Origin: an uncultured Atopostipes sp.
Lineage (GTDB): Bacteria > Bacillota > Bacilli > Lactobacillales > Carnobacteriaceae_A
Length of the DNA stretch: 64,000 bases
Direction of reading: 5' to 3'
Assembly (NCBI GenBank): GCA_910588235.1
Contig: CAJUOQ010000001.1
Span: forward strand, 1-64,000
The stretch's first letter is position 1. Every line of letters starts with the position of its first letter. The notes beneath the pieces are model-generated. The model did no database searches. It was not told the origin of the DNA and worked only from the letters and a program-made list of their open reading frames with translations. The position numbers were made by a program, and so were the translations under genes. Shown here piece after piece: positions 17,517 to 27,214 of the stretch.

Positions 17517-18677
17517 TTATTCACTCGTTCCTTCAACTAGGATTTCTTCTTCAATCTCTTCTTGGTTCCAGATAATATCATAGACGAGATTTACTAAAGT
17601 AGTTTTGGTAATAATTCCTGTTAAACGCCCTTCGCTGTCAACCACTGGAATATTTGAACGTCCTGTTTTTAACACTTGTTGTAGTTGATTTTGTATCAAT
17701 GTACTTTCTCGTAAAGGACGGATAGAATCATCCATAATTTCAGTAATATTTCGAGATTTATTTTTGATATTTGCAATATATTCAATGGTCACGCGCCCCA
17801 TTAATTTATCATAGTCATCCACGACGAATAAGGTGTCTACTCCTTTTGAATGCATAGTCGTTAAAGCATCTGAGACAGATTTTCCAAGAGAGATTGTCAA
17901 AACATTCGAGTTCATGACTTCTTTCACCGTAATATTACTTGTTTTCGCATCAAATAAACGTTCTCGACCTACAAAATCACGAACATAATCATTGGCAGGT
18001 TCGGCTAAAATATTTTCAGGTGTATCATATTGAACGACTTTTCCTTCATGCCAGATTGCAATGCGATCGCCTAATTTAAGGGCTTCATCCATATCATGCG
18101 TCACAAAGACAAAGGTATTGTTGTACTCTTCTTGTAATTCAATCACTAATTCATGCAAAGCGTCTCGCGTAATAGGGTCTAAGGCCCCAAAAGGCTCGTC
18201 CATCAAAACAGTTCCTGGATTAGCAGCTAAGGCACGAATGACCCCAATTCGTTGTTGTTGTCCACCCGATAGCTCGCTTGGGTAACGTTCGAGCAGTTCG
18301 AGGGGAAGATCTACTCGTTCCATCAAACGCTCCGCTGTTTCACGACATTTTTCCTCACTCCACTCTAGCAAGCGCGGAACAGTGACCACATTTTCATATA
18401 TGGTGAGATGGGGTAATAAACCGGTTTGCTGAATGGCATAGCCAATTTTACGTCGTAAATTTACAGGATCCATCATTTTTATCTTTTCGCCGTTCATTGT
18501 TATTTCACCATAAGTTGGCTCATGCATACGGTTAATAAGGCGTAGGGCAGTTGTTTTACCGCTTCCAGATGTTCCTATAAAACATACAAATTCACCATCC
18601 TGAATTTCTAAATCTACATTGTCAACCGCTTTTATTTCATTGTTGTAGATTTTGGATACTCCTTTAAATTCAATCAC
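17517..18677 (-). CDS. opuCA: Osmoprotectant ABC importer ATPase with CBS domains
   Basis: ATPase of the OpuC importer, 386 aa. The nucleotide-binding domain (1-240) has GTSGSGKTTALR, LSGGQQQR, VLMDEPFGALDP and the switch VTHDMDEA. The C-terminal part (about 255-375) holds two CBS repeats, which in OpuA-type proteins sense ionic strength or cyclic di-AMP. GTG start with GAGG about ten nt upstream. A TATAAT-like -10 is present at 18702-18707 on the minus strand, but no convincing -35. Leads a four-gene operon. Confidence 0.94.
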   Translation of the reverse strand: MIEFKGVSKIYNNEIKAVDNVDLEIQDGEFVCFIGTSGSGKTTALRLINRMHEPTYGEITMNGEKIKMMDPVNLRRKIGYAIQQTGLLPHLTIYENVVTVPRLLEWSEEKCRETAERLMERVDLPLELLERYPSELSGGQQQRIGVIRALAANPGTVLMDEPFGALDPITRDALHELVIELQEEYNNTFVFVTHDMDEALKLGDRIAIWHEGKVVQYDTPENILAEPANDYVRDFVGRERLFDAKTSNITVKEVMNSNVLTISLGKSVSDALTTMHSKGVDTLFVVDDYDKLMGRVTIEYIANIKNKSRNITEIMDDSIRPLRESTLIQNQLQQVLKTGRSNIPVVDSEGRLTGIITKTTLVNLVYDIIWNQEEIEEEILVEGTSE

Positions 18678-18899
18678 AGTTTTTTTCCTCTTTCCTTATT
18701 TATTATAAAAATTCGTTTTCATATCTGCGTTCTAAAGTAACACATAACAAAAAAGCATTCAAATTTAAACCGAAAGAACTTTGACCTATTTTGACCAATA
18801 ATGGTTTTAAAACAGATTAAAAACACACGCCAACGTGAGCGTCATTTGTTTATTTCCATGTCCTTTGTGTTAAGTTAAAAGAAAGGAGTGGATCAGAAT

Positions 18900-19436
18900 A
18901 TGCATAATTATTCAAGACAACAATTTCATGAAGGATTTCAGTGGGGTCCGTTTATTTTAGGGATTTTAAGCCTCATCCTGTCCTTCTTAGCCTTTAATCA
19001 TCCCATGGTTAGTATTCTCTCAGTAGCTTTTTTCTTTGCCGTTGGGGCTATTTTAAAGGGGATTTACGAGTTGTTTTTCAGAAGAGCGTTACGTCAGTTT
19101 GTCAACTACAATTCTACATTATTAATTATTATTGGAATCGTTGATTTACTGATTGGAGTCTTTTTCTTATTTAATTTATCGGGTGCTATTTTAGCATTGC
19201 CTTATTTATTTGCTTTTTGGCTAATTTTTGACTCCATTGGTACCCTCTTGACAGCAAGACCGATCCGAAATTTTAGTAATGCTCAATTCTGGTTTACAAT
19301 TTTAATTGGTATTTTAGGAATTATTATTGGCTTTTTATTACTTTCAAACCCTTTCAGTACTTATGTAGCAATCGCAACTTTAGTCGGTGTTTACTTTATG
19401 CTTTATGGTATTTTAAATATTGTTTATGCTTTTTAA
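18900..19436 (+). CDS. HdeD/DUF308 family membrane protein
   Basis: 178-aa integral membrane protein with six hydrophobic helices in three similar pairs, the layout of HdeD/DUF308 proteins. These are linked to acid or general stress in enterobacteria, but the function in Firmicutes is unknown. The ATG at 18900 follows AAGGAG by 11 nt. An in-frame GTG at 18888 would overlap that site. Monocistronic, divergent from opuCA, with its own terminator. Confidence 0.75.
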   Translation: MHNYSRQQFHEGFQWGPFILGILSLILSFLAFNHPMVSILSVAFFFAVGAILKGIYELFFRRALRQFVNYNSTLLIIIGIVDLLIGVFFLFNLSGAILALPYLFAFWLIFDSIGTLLTARPIRNFSNAQFWFTILIGILGIIIGFLLLSNPFSTYVAIATLVGVYFMLYGILNIVYAF

Positions 19437-19452
19437 TTCAATAAAATAAAGG

Positions 19453-19498
19453 GACCTGTTACTTATCAGAATCTACTGATAAATAGCAGGTCTTTTTT
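19453..19498. terminator. Terminator between hdeD-like gene and ABC exporter
   Basis: GACCTG (19453-19458) pairs with CAGGTC (19487-19492), with an inner stem TATCA/TGATA, then six T. A-rich on the other side, so it can serve both convergent genes. Confidence 0.8.
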
Positions 19499-19509
19499 CA
19501 TTATAATTC

Positions 19510-21223
19510 TTAGCCGAATTGAGCGTCATGTAATTCCGCATAATGACCATTTAGTTCCAACAATTCTTCATGCGTTCCGTCTTCATGAATGCCCTCAGCT
19601 GAGACGACCAGAATGCGATCGGCATCTTTAATCGTCGCTAAACGATGAGCAATTATTAAAGTTGTACGACCTTCTGATAATTTATTTAAAGAACTTTGGA
19701 TATATTGTTCCGTTTCTGTATCTAAAGCACTCGTTGCTTCATCTAAAATTAAAATCGCTGGGTTTTTCAAAAAAGATACGGGCAATCGACAATCGTTGTT
19801 TTTGTCCGCCAGATAAACGAACCCCGCGTTCTCCTATTTCAGTGTCAAGCCCTTGCGGAAGATCTTCAACGACTTCTCGCAATTGAGCGGCATCAATCGC
19901 AGCTTCCACTTCTTCATTCGTTGCATCCAATCGTCCATATAAGACATTGTCACGCACTGTTCCATTGAATAAGAAAACATCTTGCTGCACGACGCCTATT
20001 TGTTTACGAAGCGACTCCATGGTCACCTCTCTTATATCATAATCATCAATCGTAATGGAGCCCGCAGACACTTCATAAAAACGGGGGAGTAAATTCACTA
20101 AAGTTGTTTTTCCAACTCCGCTTGGCCCTACAAAAGCGATGGTTTCTCCAGGTTTAATTGAAAGATTAATATCTTCTAAAACATCTTTTCCTTCCTCATA
20201 TCCAAAAGAAACCTGATGATAGTCGATATAGCCTTTGAATTCTGGGGCTTCGATCGCATCCTGAGCGTCTTGAATGCTTGGCTCTCGCATCAATTCTTCT
20301 TGTAATCTTTTGAATCCCGTATAACCTTTCGGGTATAGCTCTAACATGGTATTAATTTTTTGAATCGGTTGGATAAAAACGTTTGATAGTAAAATAAAGC
20401 CAACAAAATCTCCCGTACTCAGCTCACCCTGTAAAATAAAGTAAGCACCCGCGATAAAAGAAAATAAATTAATTAAGCGCATAATCATATAATTAAAAGA
20501 GGAACTGACACCCATCGTCTGATAGAAATCTATTTTTGTATCACGATACCCTTGAATCATCTCTTCAAAATTTTCTTTTTCATAATCTTCATTCGCAAAG
20601 GCTTTGACGACTCGAATCCCACTTAAAGCGTTCTCGATGCCTGCATTAAAACTTGCCAAACTGTTATAAATTCTTTGGTTAACTTTGACCATTTTCTTAT
20701 TAAAGAAAGCCAGCAACACGCCTAAAATAGGAATAAGAATCACCGTAATAACGGCTAGTTGCGCATGCGTATCATACATCAACACAAAAGAACCTAATAA
20801 AGTCATGACGGTTATAAAAATGTCTTCTGGGCCATGGTGAGCGAGTTCACTCACTTCAAACAATTCAGTGGTAATTGAACTCATCAATTCTCCGGTTTTT
20901 CGCTCATCGTAATAAGAGTAAGGTTGTTTTTGGTAATGTTCATATAATTCTCGACGCATATCTGTTTCAATATTAATACCTAAACGATGCCCTAATGTGA
21001 CCACAATATAATTAAGTGTCATCGATAGTAAGTATAAGGAAAATAAGATAGCGGCTACTGTCATGATAACCTTTAAGCTTCCATTCGGTAAGACAGTATC
21101 AATTGTACGATTTACAGCAATAGGAAAGATTAATTCTAATATGGCTGCAATAATGGCACAGGTAAAATCAATAAAAAATAATTTCTTATAAGGTTTATAA
21201 TATGAAAAAAACTTTTTTAACAC
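19510..21223 (-). pseudogene. Type-I ABC exporter (fused permease-ATPase), frameshifted
   Basis: Multidrug- or lipid-type exporter half-transporter, about 570 aa if intact. GTG start at 21223 with GAGGAG upstream. Six membrane helices (about 15-300), Walker A GPSGVGKTTL, signature LSGGQKQRLSIARIF. Then the frame is lost in a run of six T on the minus strand (19769-19774). The other frame resumes directly with LKNPAILILDEATSALD, the Walker B, and the switch IIAHRLATI, ending at 19510. Removing one T would give a perfect protein. As written, the first product lacks Walker B and cannot hydrolyse ATP. Substrate unknown. Confidence 0.85.
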
Positions 21224-21380
21224 ATATTCTCCTCTTTTCCTTCTAAAAAGATACTTTCTATTCTATGCGAGAACAGCCAGATTAGCAAGTTAAAATAAAA
21301 ACAGCCTATATCAGAGATTACCTTTTATATTTAAAATTTAAAACAAAGGGTTTCTTGCGTTTTTAGCATGATCAGAAAAT

Positions 21381-21427
21381 ATAAAAAAGCTCTTTAGTTG
21401 TAGTTAAGTCTAAAACTAAAGAGCTTT
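21381..21427 (-). terminator. Terminator behind pflA
   Basis: AAAGCTCTTTAGTT (21386-21399) pairs perfectly with AACTAAAGAGCTTT (21414-21427), followed by a T tract on the minus strand. Confidence 0.85.
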
Positions 21428-21435
21428 GGAGTGTT

Positions 21436-22185
21436 TTATTTATAGAGATCTGTTTTTAGAATGCGGTTTGCATTTTCTACACGCGCTGTAGTTGGTGTAT
21501 CAATACCTTCTAATCGATAAGGAATCCCTAATTCCTCATATTTATATACACCTAGTTTATGATAAGGCAGAACTTCTACATTCTCAACGGCGGACCCTAA
21601 AGATTGAATAAATTCACTCAGTGCCTCCAAATCCTTATCAAAATCCGAGTGCTCGGGCACTAAGACATGCCGAACCCACATCGGTATTTTTCGTTGCGAT
21701 AAATCGCGAGCCATTTCAAGAATGTTTGTATTTTCTGCCATGGTATATTTTTTATGAAATTCATTATTAATATGTTTAATATCCATCAATACTAAATCCG
21801 TATATTGCAACAGTTCGTCATAAACGGTAAAGAACGGCTCTTCTCGCGTAAAAGGCCCTCCACAAGAGTCGATCGCCGTATGAACATCCGCTTCTTTTGC
21901 TAATTTGAACAGTTCAAGAATGAAATCAATCTGAAGTAAAGGTTCTCCTCCACTTATTGTGATTCCACCCTCATCGCCCCAATAAGCCCGATAGTCTAAA
22001 GCCATATCGAGTATTTCTTGAGGAGAGTAAGGCGTTCCTCCACCCATGTTCCATGTATCTGGATTATGGCAGAAAGCACAGCGTAAGCGACAACCTTGCA
22101 TAAAAATCACAAACCGAATACCTGGTCCATCCACAGAACCAAATGTTTCAATTGAATGGACATAACCTATATTTTTTTCTGCCAT
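21436..22185 (-). CDS. pflA: Pyruvate formate-lyase activating enzyme (radical SAM)
   Basis: Iron-sulfur radical-SAM enzyme that installs the glycyl radical on PflB under anaerobiosis. 249 aa with the cluster motif C32-x3-C36-x2-C39 in GCRLRCAFCHNPD and the GGE motif ISGGEPLLQ. It lies about 65 bp downstream of pflB on the same strand, the usual pair, and shares its terminator. Full length. Confidence 0.97.
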   Translation of the reverse strand: MAEKNIGYVHSIETFGSVDGPGIRFVIFMQGCRLRCAFCHNPDTWNMGGGTPYSPQEILDMALDYRAYWGDEGGITISGGEPLLQIDFILELFKLAKEADVHTAIDSCGGPFTREEPFFTVYDELLQYTDLVLMDIKHINNEFHKKYTMAENTNILEMARDLSQRKIPMWVRHVLVPEHSDFDKDLEALSEFIQSLGSAVENVEVLPYHKLGVYKYEELGIPYRLEGIDTPTTARVENANRILKTDLYK

Positions 22186-22252
22186 CGTTAAATATCATCC
22201 TTATCCTCTTATCTTTATTTTCTTACACCTGGTAGTCAAATATAAAAAAACA

Positions 22253-24511
22253 TTACATACTACCATGGAAAGTACGGTTAATAACATCTTGTTGTTGTTC
22301 ACGCGTTAATTTAATAAATTTAACAGCATAACCGGAGACGCGAATCGTTAATTGTGGATACTCCGCTGGATTTTCCATCGCATCAATCAATGTATCCCGG
22401 TTGAGAGCATTCACGTTTAGATGATGCCCACCTTTTTGTATATAACCATCTAACATATTCGCTAAGTTTCTGACTTGTGTTTCATCTGTTTTTCCTAAAG
22501 CACTAGGCACGATTGAAAAAGTATTTGAAATACCATCTAGTGAGGACTCATAAGGTAATTTAGCGACTGAATTAAGGCTAGCTAACGCGCCATTTTCATC
22601 TCGACCATGTAAGGGATTAGCACCTGGCGCAAAAGGCTCTCCCTCTGCCCGTCCATCCGGTGTATTTCCTGTCTTCTTCCCGTACACAACATTGGAAGTG
22701 ATCGTCAGAATAGAAGTCGTATGAACAGAATCACGGTAAGTTTCATGTTGTCTAACTTTAGCCATGAATTTTTCTAGTAATTCGATCGCAAGCTCATCTA
22801 CTCGGTTATCATTATTTCCATATTTAGGATAGTCGCCTTCGATTTCATAATCAATCGCTAAACCATCTTCATCACGGATAACTTTTACTTTTGCGTGTTT
22901 AATTGCTGAAAGAGAATCAACCGCTACTGAAAAACCAGCAATTCCTGTGGCCATCGTCCGCACGACTTCTGAATCATGCAAAGCCATTTCGGCACTTTCA
23001 TAACTATATTTATCATGCATATAATGAATAACATTCAGTGTGTTGATATATAGACCAGCAATCCAGTCCATCATTACGTCATATTTTTCAATCACTTCGT
23101 CATATTCTAAATACTCTGAAGTAATCGGAGCGTATGCTGGAGCTACTTGAGCTTTAGAGATTTCGTCCACTCCACCATTAATCGCATATAATAACGTTTT
23201 GGCTAAGTTTGCGCGAGCGCCAAAGAATTGCATTTGTTTTCCGATTTCCATCGCTGATACACAACACGCAATGCCGTAGTCATCTCCGTAAATTGGTTGC
23301 ATAAGATCGTCATTTTCATATTGAATTGCACTTGTTTCAATTGAAGCTTTTGCACAAAAGTTTTTGAAGTTTTGTGGTAAATTCTTAGACCATAACACCG
23401 TTAAGTTAGGTTCAGGCGCTGGACCTAAGTTGCTTAGCGTATGCAAGAAACGGTAACTATTTTTAGTAACCATGTGTCGTCCATCTAGTCCCATTCCTCC
23501 AATGGCTTCTGTTACCCAAGTAGGATCCCCTGAAAACAGTTCATTATATTCTGGTGTACGAGCAAATTTTACTAAGCGTAATTTCATCACAAAATGATCG
23601 ACAAATTCCTGCGCTTCGCTCTCTGTAATCTTTCCTGCTTGTAAATCACGTTCTAAATAAATATCTAAAAAGGTTGAAGTACGTCCTAACGACATTGCTG
23701 CTCCATTTTGTTGTTTTACAGCAGCTAGATAACCTAAATATAGCCATTGGAAAGCTTCTTGAGCAGTTACAGCCGGCCGAGAGATATCAAAGCCATAAAT
23801 ATGACCCAGTTCCTTCAATTCATTTAGAGCATTAATTTGCTCAGTTAATTCTTCTCGTAAACGGATCGTGTCTTCAGACATCACGCCGCCACCACAATTT
23901 TCTTTATCGATCATTTTTTCTTCCAGTAAAAAATCCACACCATATAAAGCTACTCGGCGGTAGTCCCCAATAATCCGTCCACGTCCATAGGCATCTGGTA
24001 ATCCTGTAATCACACCAGAACGACGTGCAGCTCGCATTTCTGGGGTATAGACATCAAAGACTCCTTGGTTATGTGTCTTACGATATTCTGAAAAAATGTG
24101 TGATTTTTCTGGATTAATTTCGTAACCATAAGATTCAGCAGCTTGTTCAGACATCCGAATCCCACCATACGGCTGAAAAGAACGTTTAAATGGCTGATCC
24201 GTTTGAAAACCTACAATCGTTTCTTTTTCTTTGTCTAAATAGCCTGGTCCGTGAGAAGTGATCGATGACACTACATCTGTATCCATATCGAACACGCCGC
24301 CTGCTTCAATCTCTTGGCGATCTAAATCCATCACCTGATCCCAAAGTTTTGAAGTTGCCGCTGTAGGTCCCTCTAAAAAGCGATCGTCTCCATCATATGG
24401 TTGATAATTATGCTGAATAAAATTACGAACATTGACATGACGTTTCCATTTAGTTCCGATAAAGCCCTTCCAAGATTCTTCGTAAATATCAGTTTCTTTT
24501 GCTTTTTGCAT
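22253..24511 (-). CDS. pflB: Formate acetyltransferase (pyruvate formate-lyase)
   Basis: Glycyl-radical enzyme that splits pyruvate with CoA into acetyl-CoA and formate, central to mixed-acid fermentation. 752 aa, normal length. The adjacent catalytic cysteines are C416-C417 in GIACCVSAMEIG, and the radical glycine is G727 in RVSGYAVKF. ATG with AAAGGAG upstream. Presence of the pair shows a fermentative, oxygen-sensitive route in the host. Confidence 0.98.
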   Translation of the reverse strand: MQKAKETDIYEESWKGFIGTKWKRHVNVRNFIQHNYQPYDGDDRFLEGPTAATSKLWDQVMDLDRQEIEAGGVFDMDTDVVSSITSHGPGYLDKEKETIVGFQTDQPFKRSFQPYGGIRMSEQAAESYGYEINPEKSHIFSEYRKTHNQGVFDVYTPEMRAARRSGVITGLPDAYGRGRIIGDYRRVALYGVDFLLEEKMIDKENCGGGVMSEDTIRLREELTEQINALNELKELGHIYGFDISRPAVTAQEAFQWLYLGYLAAVKQQNGAAMSLGRTSTFLDIYLERDLQAGKITESEAQEFVDHFVMKLRLVKFARTPEYNELFSGDPTWVTEAIGGMGLDGRHMVTKNSYRFLHTLSNLGPAPEPNLTVLWSKNLPQNFKNFCAKASIETSAIQYENDDLMQPIYGDDYGIACCVSAMEIGKQMQFFGARANLAKTLLYAINGGVDEISKAQVAPAYAPITSEYLEYDEVIEKYDVMMDWIAGLYINTLNVIHYMHDKYSYESAEMALHDSEVVRTMATGIAGFSVAVDSLSAIKHAKVKVIRDEDGLAIDYEIEGDYPKYGNNDNRVDELAIELLEKFMAKVRQHETYRDSVHTTSILTITSNVVYGKKTGNTPDGRAEGEPFAPGANPLHGRDENGALASLNSVAKLPYESSLDGISNTFSIVPSALGKTDETQVRNLANMLDGYIQKGGHHLNVNALNRDTLIDAMENPAEYPQLTIRVSGYAVKFIKLTREQQQDVINRTFHGSM

Positions 24512-24567
24512 CCTTACAACTCCTTTATTTTTTGCTTAAGTCATTAGAACTTCCCTTTATCAAGTTC

Positions 24568-24595
24568 ATAATATCACATATCAATATAAACGCAA
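24568..24595 (-). promoter_or_regulatory. Candidate pflB promoter
   Basis: On the minus strand TTGCGT (24590-24595), 16 nt, TATTAT (24568-24573), about 55 nt before the pflB start. A reasonable sigma-A match. No clear CcpA or Rex operator is seen. Confidence 0.5.
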
Positions 24596-24689
24596 ATCAT
24601 TTTCTGCATAAACATTAAGTGATTTGATATAAACTCTGATATTGAGCAAAACAACAAAAATCTTTCGCTAGTGATTCATTCACATAAAC

Positions 24690-24727
24690 AACAAAAAAAG
24701 ATAGAGACATCTAAGCTCTATCTTTTT
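24690..24727 (-). terminator. Terminator behind parE-parC
   Basis: AAAAAGATAGAG (24695-24706) and CTCTATCTTTTT (24716-24727) are perfectly complementary, with a T tract on the minus strand. Confidence 0.85.
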
Positions 24728-24733
24728 GATCGA

Positions 24734-27214
24734 TTATTCTTCTATTTCTGTATCTTCTTCTTTGACTTCATAAATAAGGTCATCACGACGGTAGTCTACT
24801 GGTTGACCATCTGTCGTTTCATCTAAAATAAATGACCCGTTGCTATAACGATCACTGATACTGTAATTTTTTGGCTGAATGGTAAATTCTTTTTCTTTGT
24901 CTGTGAAAATCGTTATTGATTCTTCGTTGTCTTCAACTTCGATTAATAAGCTTGGACGATGTGGATTTGATTTAAGTTCTCTTAAAACAAGTAAGCCTCG
25001 TTTAGCACGCGAAATGATATCAAAATCCAGTAAGTTCATCTTCTTCACGGCTCCACGGTGTGTAACCAGCATTGCATAACTTTCTTCAGTATCATTATCG
25101 ATCAATAATCCTGAAATCACATAATCTTCGTCTTTTAGATTGATCGCTTTGACCCCTTTTGCATTGGGCCCATAAGTTGAAACTTCATCCAATGGATAAC
25201 GCAAACCATAACCACGACGGCTAACTAAGAAGACATCAAAGTTATCGTCCGCTGTTACTTGATAAACTTTCAGTAATGCATCGGTTTGATCTTGTAACTT
25301 AATCGCATTTGCGCTTGATGTACGGTAATTTCTTTTATGCTTAAAATCAGAAACAACCGTTTGTTTAATGTAACCACTACGTGTCATAAAGACAAACTTC
25401 TTATCATCAGGTAGTTGTTCATAATCAAAGACCGCCACAATTCTTTCATTCGGTTCAAATGAAATATTTTGCGATAAGTGTTGCCCCGCATCCTTCCAAC
25501 GAATATCCGGAAGCTCATGTACAGGACGATTAATCACTTTTCCTTCACTTGTAAAAATAACCAATTGATCAAGGGTTGACATCCGCTTCGTAAAAATCAC
25601 TTGGTCCCCTGCCCGTATTCCGATATCTTCAGGCTCGGAAGAAGCATAAGAGCGTGTGCTCGTTCTTTTAATGTAACCTTCTCGAGTCAATGATACGATC
25701 ACTTCTTCTTCAGAAACAAGGACTTCTTTTTCAACTTTTAACTCTTCAATCTTATCTTCAATTTGAGTTAAACGTGGACTACCATAGTTTTCCTTAATTT
25801 CTATTAATTCGGCTTCAATGACTTGGTTCAGCTTATCTTCGTCTGAAAGAATCGCATTATAATCTTTAATGCGCTCTTCTAAAGCTTTTGCTTCTTCTTC
25901 CAGTTCAGTAATATCTGTGTTCGTTAAGCGATATAGCTGTAAGTTCACAATCGCTTCTGCTTGTTTCTCACTAAATTCAAAAGTATTGATTAAGTTCACT
26001 TTTGCATGCGATTTATTATCACTTTCTCGAATCACTTGAATCACTTGGTCTAAAATAGATACAGCTTTAATTAAACCGTGCACAATATGTTCACGTGCTT
26101 TATCTTTTTCCAAGAGTGTTTGTGTTCGACGTGTAATGACTTCTCTTCTAAAAGATAAGTAACTCGTTAAGATATCTTTTAAGCCCAGCAATTTTGGTTG
26201 CTTATCATCGATTGCAATCACATTATAGTTATAAGAAACTTGTAAATCAGTATTTTTTAATAAATAAGTTAAGATACCTTCTGCATTCACATTCTTTCTT
26301 AATTCAACTACAATTCGCAAGCCCGAACGATCTGTTTCATCCCGAACATCTGCAATCCCATCAATTTGTTTGTTAATACGAATATCATGCATTTTACTAA
26401 CTAAATTCCCTTTATTGACTTCATAGGGAATTTCACTGATCACAATTTGTTCGCGTCCTCCACGCATCTTTTCGATCTCCGTTTTAGAACGAATCACAAC
26501 ACGTCCTCGACCTGTTTTATAAGCTTTTTCTAATCCCTTCGCCCCTTGGACGATACCTCCTGTCGGAAAGTCTGGTCCCTGAACGAATTTCATTAGATCT
26601 TTAAGTGTAGCTTCCGGATTGTTAATGAGATGAATCGTAGCATCAATAACTTCCTCTAAATTATGGGGTGGGATATCGGTCGCATACCCTGAGGAAATTC
26701 CTGTGGCTCCATTTACTAATAAGTTTGGATAGCGCGCAGGTAAAACAGTCGGCTCTTCATCCGTATCATCGAAGTTTAAGATAAAATCAACAGTATCTAG
26801 ATTTAAATCTTTCACTAACTCATCCGCAATTTTTGACAATCGCGCTTCTGTATAACGCATAGCTGCTGCAGGATCCCCATCCATACTCCCGTTATTTCCT
26901 TGCATATCAACAAGGGGCATCCGCATTTTCCAATCTTGACTCAAACGCACCATCGCATCATACACCGAGGTATCTCCGTGGGGGTGGTAGTTCCCGATCA
27001 CATTCCCCACAGTTTTTGCAGCCTTACGATAAGGCTTATCATAAGTGTTTGAATCGTTCGACATCGCGAAAATAATTCGTCGTTGGACAGGTTTTAGCCC
27101 ATCGCGAATATCAGGAATTGCTCGTTCTTGGATAATATACTTTGAATAGCGCCCAAAACGATCCCCCATCACATTTTCTAATGTTATTTTTTGAACTCCA
27201 GTATTTTCTGACAT
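24734..27214 (-). CDS. parC: DNA topoisomerase IV subunit A
   Basis: DNA-cleaving subunit of topoisomerase IV, which decatenates daughter chromosomes. 826 aa. The catalytic tyrosine lies in AAMRYTEARLSKIA, the quinolone-interaction region near HPHGDTSVYDAMVRLSQDW has the usual Ser81-type position as DTSVYD, and a beta-pinwheel C-terminal domain (about 490-820) ends in an acidic tail. ParC rather than GyrA is favoured by pairing with parE and a degenerate GyrA box. It overlaps the parE stop by one base (TAATG). Confidence 0.96.
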   Translation of the reverse strand: MSENTGVQKITLENVMGDRFGRYSKYIIQERAIPDIRDGLKPVQRRIIFAMSNDSNTYDKPYRKAAKTVGNVIGNYHPHGDTSVYDAMVRLSQDWKMRMPLVDMQGNNGSMDGDPAAAMRYTEARLSKIADELVKDLNLDTVDFILNFDDTDEEPTVLPARYPNLLVNGATGISSGYATDIPPHNLEEVIDATIHLINNPEATLKDLMKFVQGPDFPTGGIVQGAKGLEKAYKTGRGRVVIRSKTEIEKMRGGREQIVISEIPYEVNKGNLVSKMHDIRINKQIDGIADVRDETDRSGLRIVVELRKNVNAEGILTYLLKNTDLQVSYNYNVIAIDDKQPKLLGLKDILTSYLSFRREVITRRTQTLLEKDKAREHIVHGLIKAVSILDQVIQVIRESDNKSHAKVNLINTFEFSEKQAEAIVNLQLYRLTNTDITELEEEAKALEERIKDYNAILSDEDKLNQVIEAELIEIKENYGSPRLTQIEDKIEELKVEKEVLVSEEEVIVSLTREGYIKRTSTRSYASSEPEDIGIRAGDQVIFTKRMSTLDQLVIFTSEGKVINRPVHELPDIRWKDAGQHLSQNISFEPNERIVAVFDYEQLPDDKKFVFMTRSGYIKQTVVSDFKHKRNYRTSSANAIKLQDQTDALLKVYQVTADDNFDVFLVSRRGYGLRYPLDEVSTYGPNAKGVKAINLKDEDYVISGLLIDNDTEESYAMLVTHRGAVKKMNLLDFDIISRAKRGLLVLRELKSNPHRPSLLIEVEDNEESITIFTDKEKEFTIQPKNYSISDRYSNGSFILDETTDGQPVDYRRDDLIYEVKEEDTEIEE

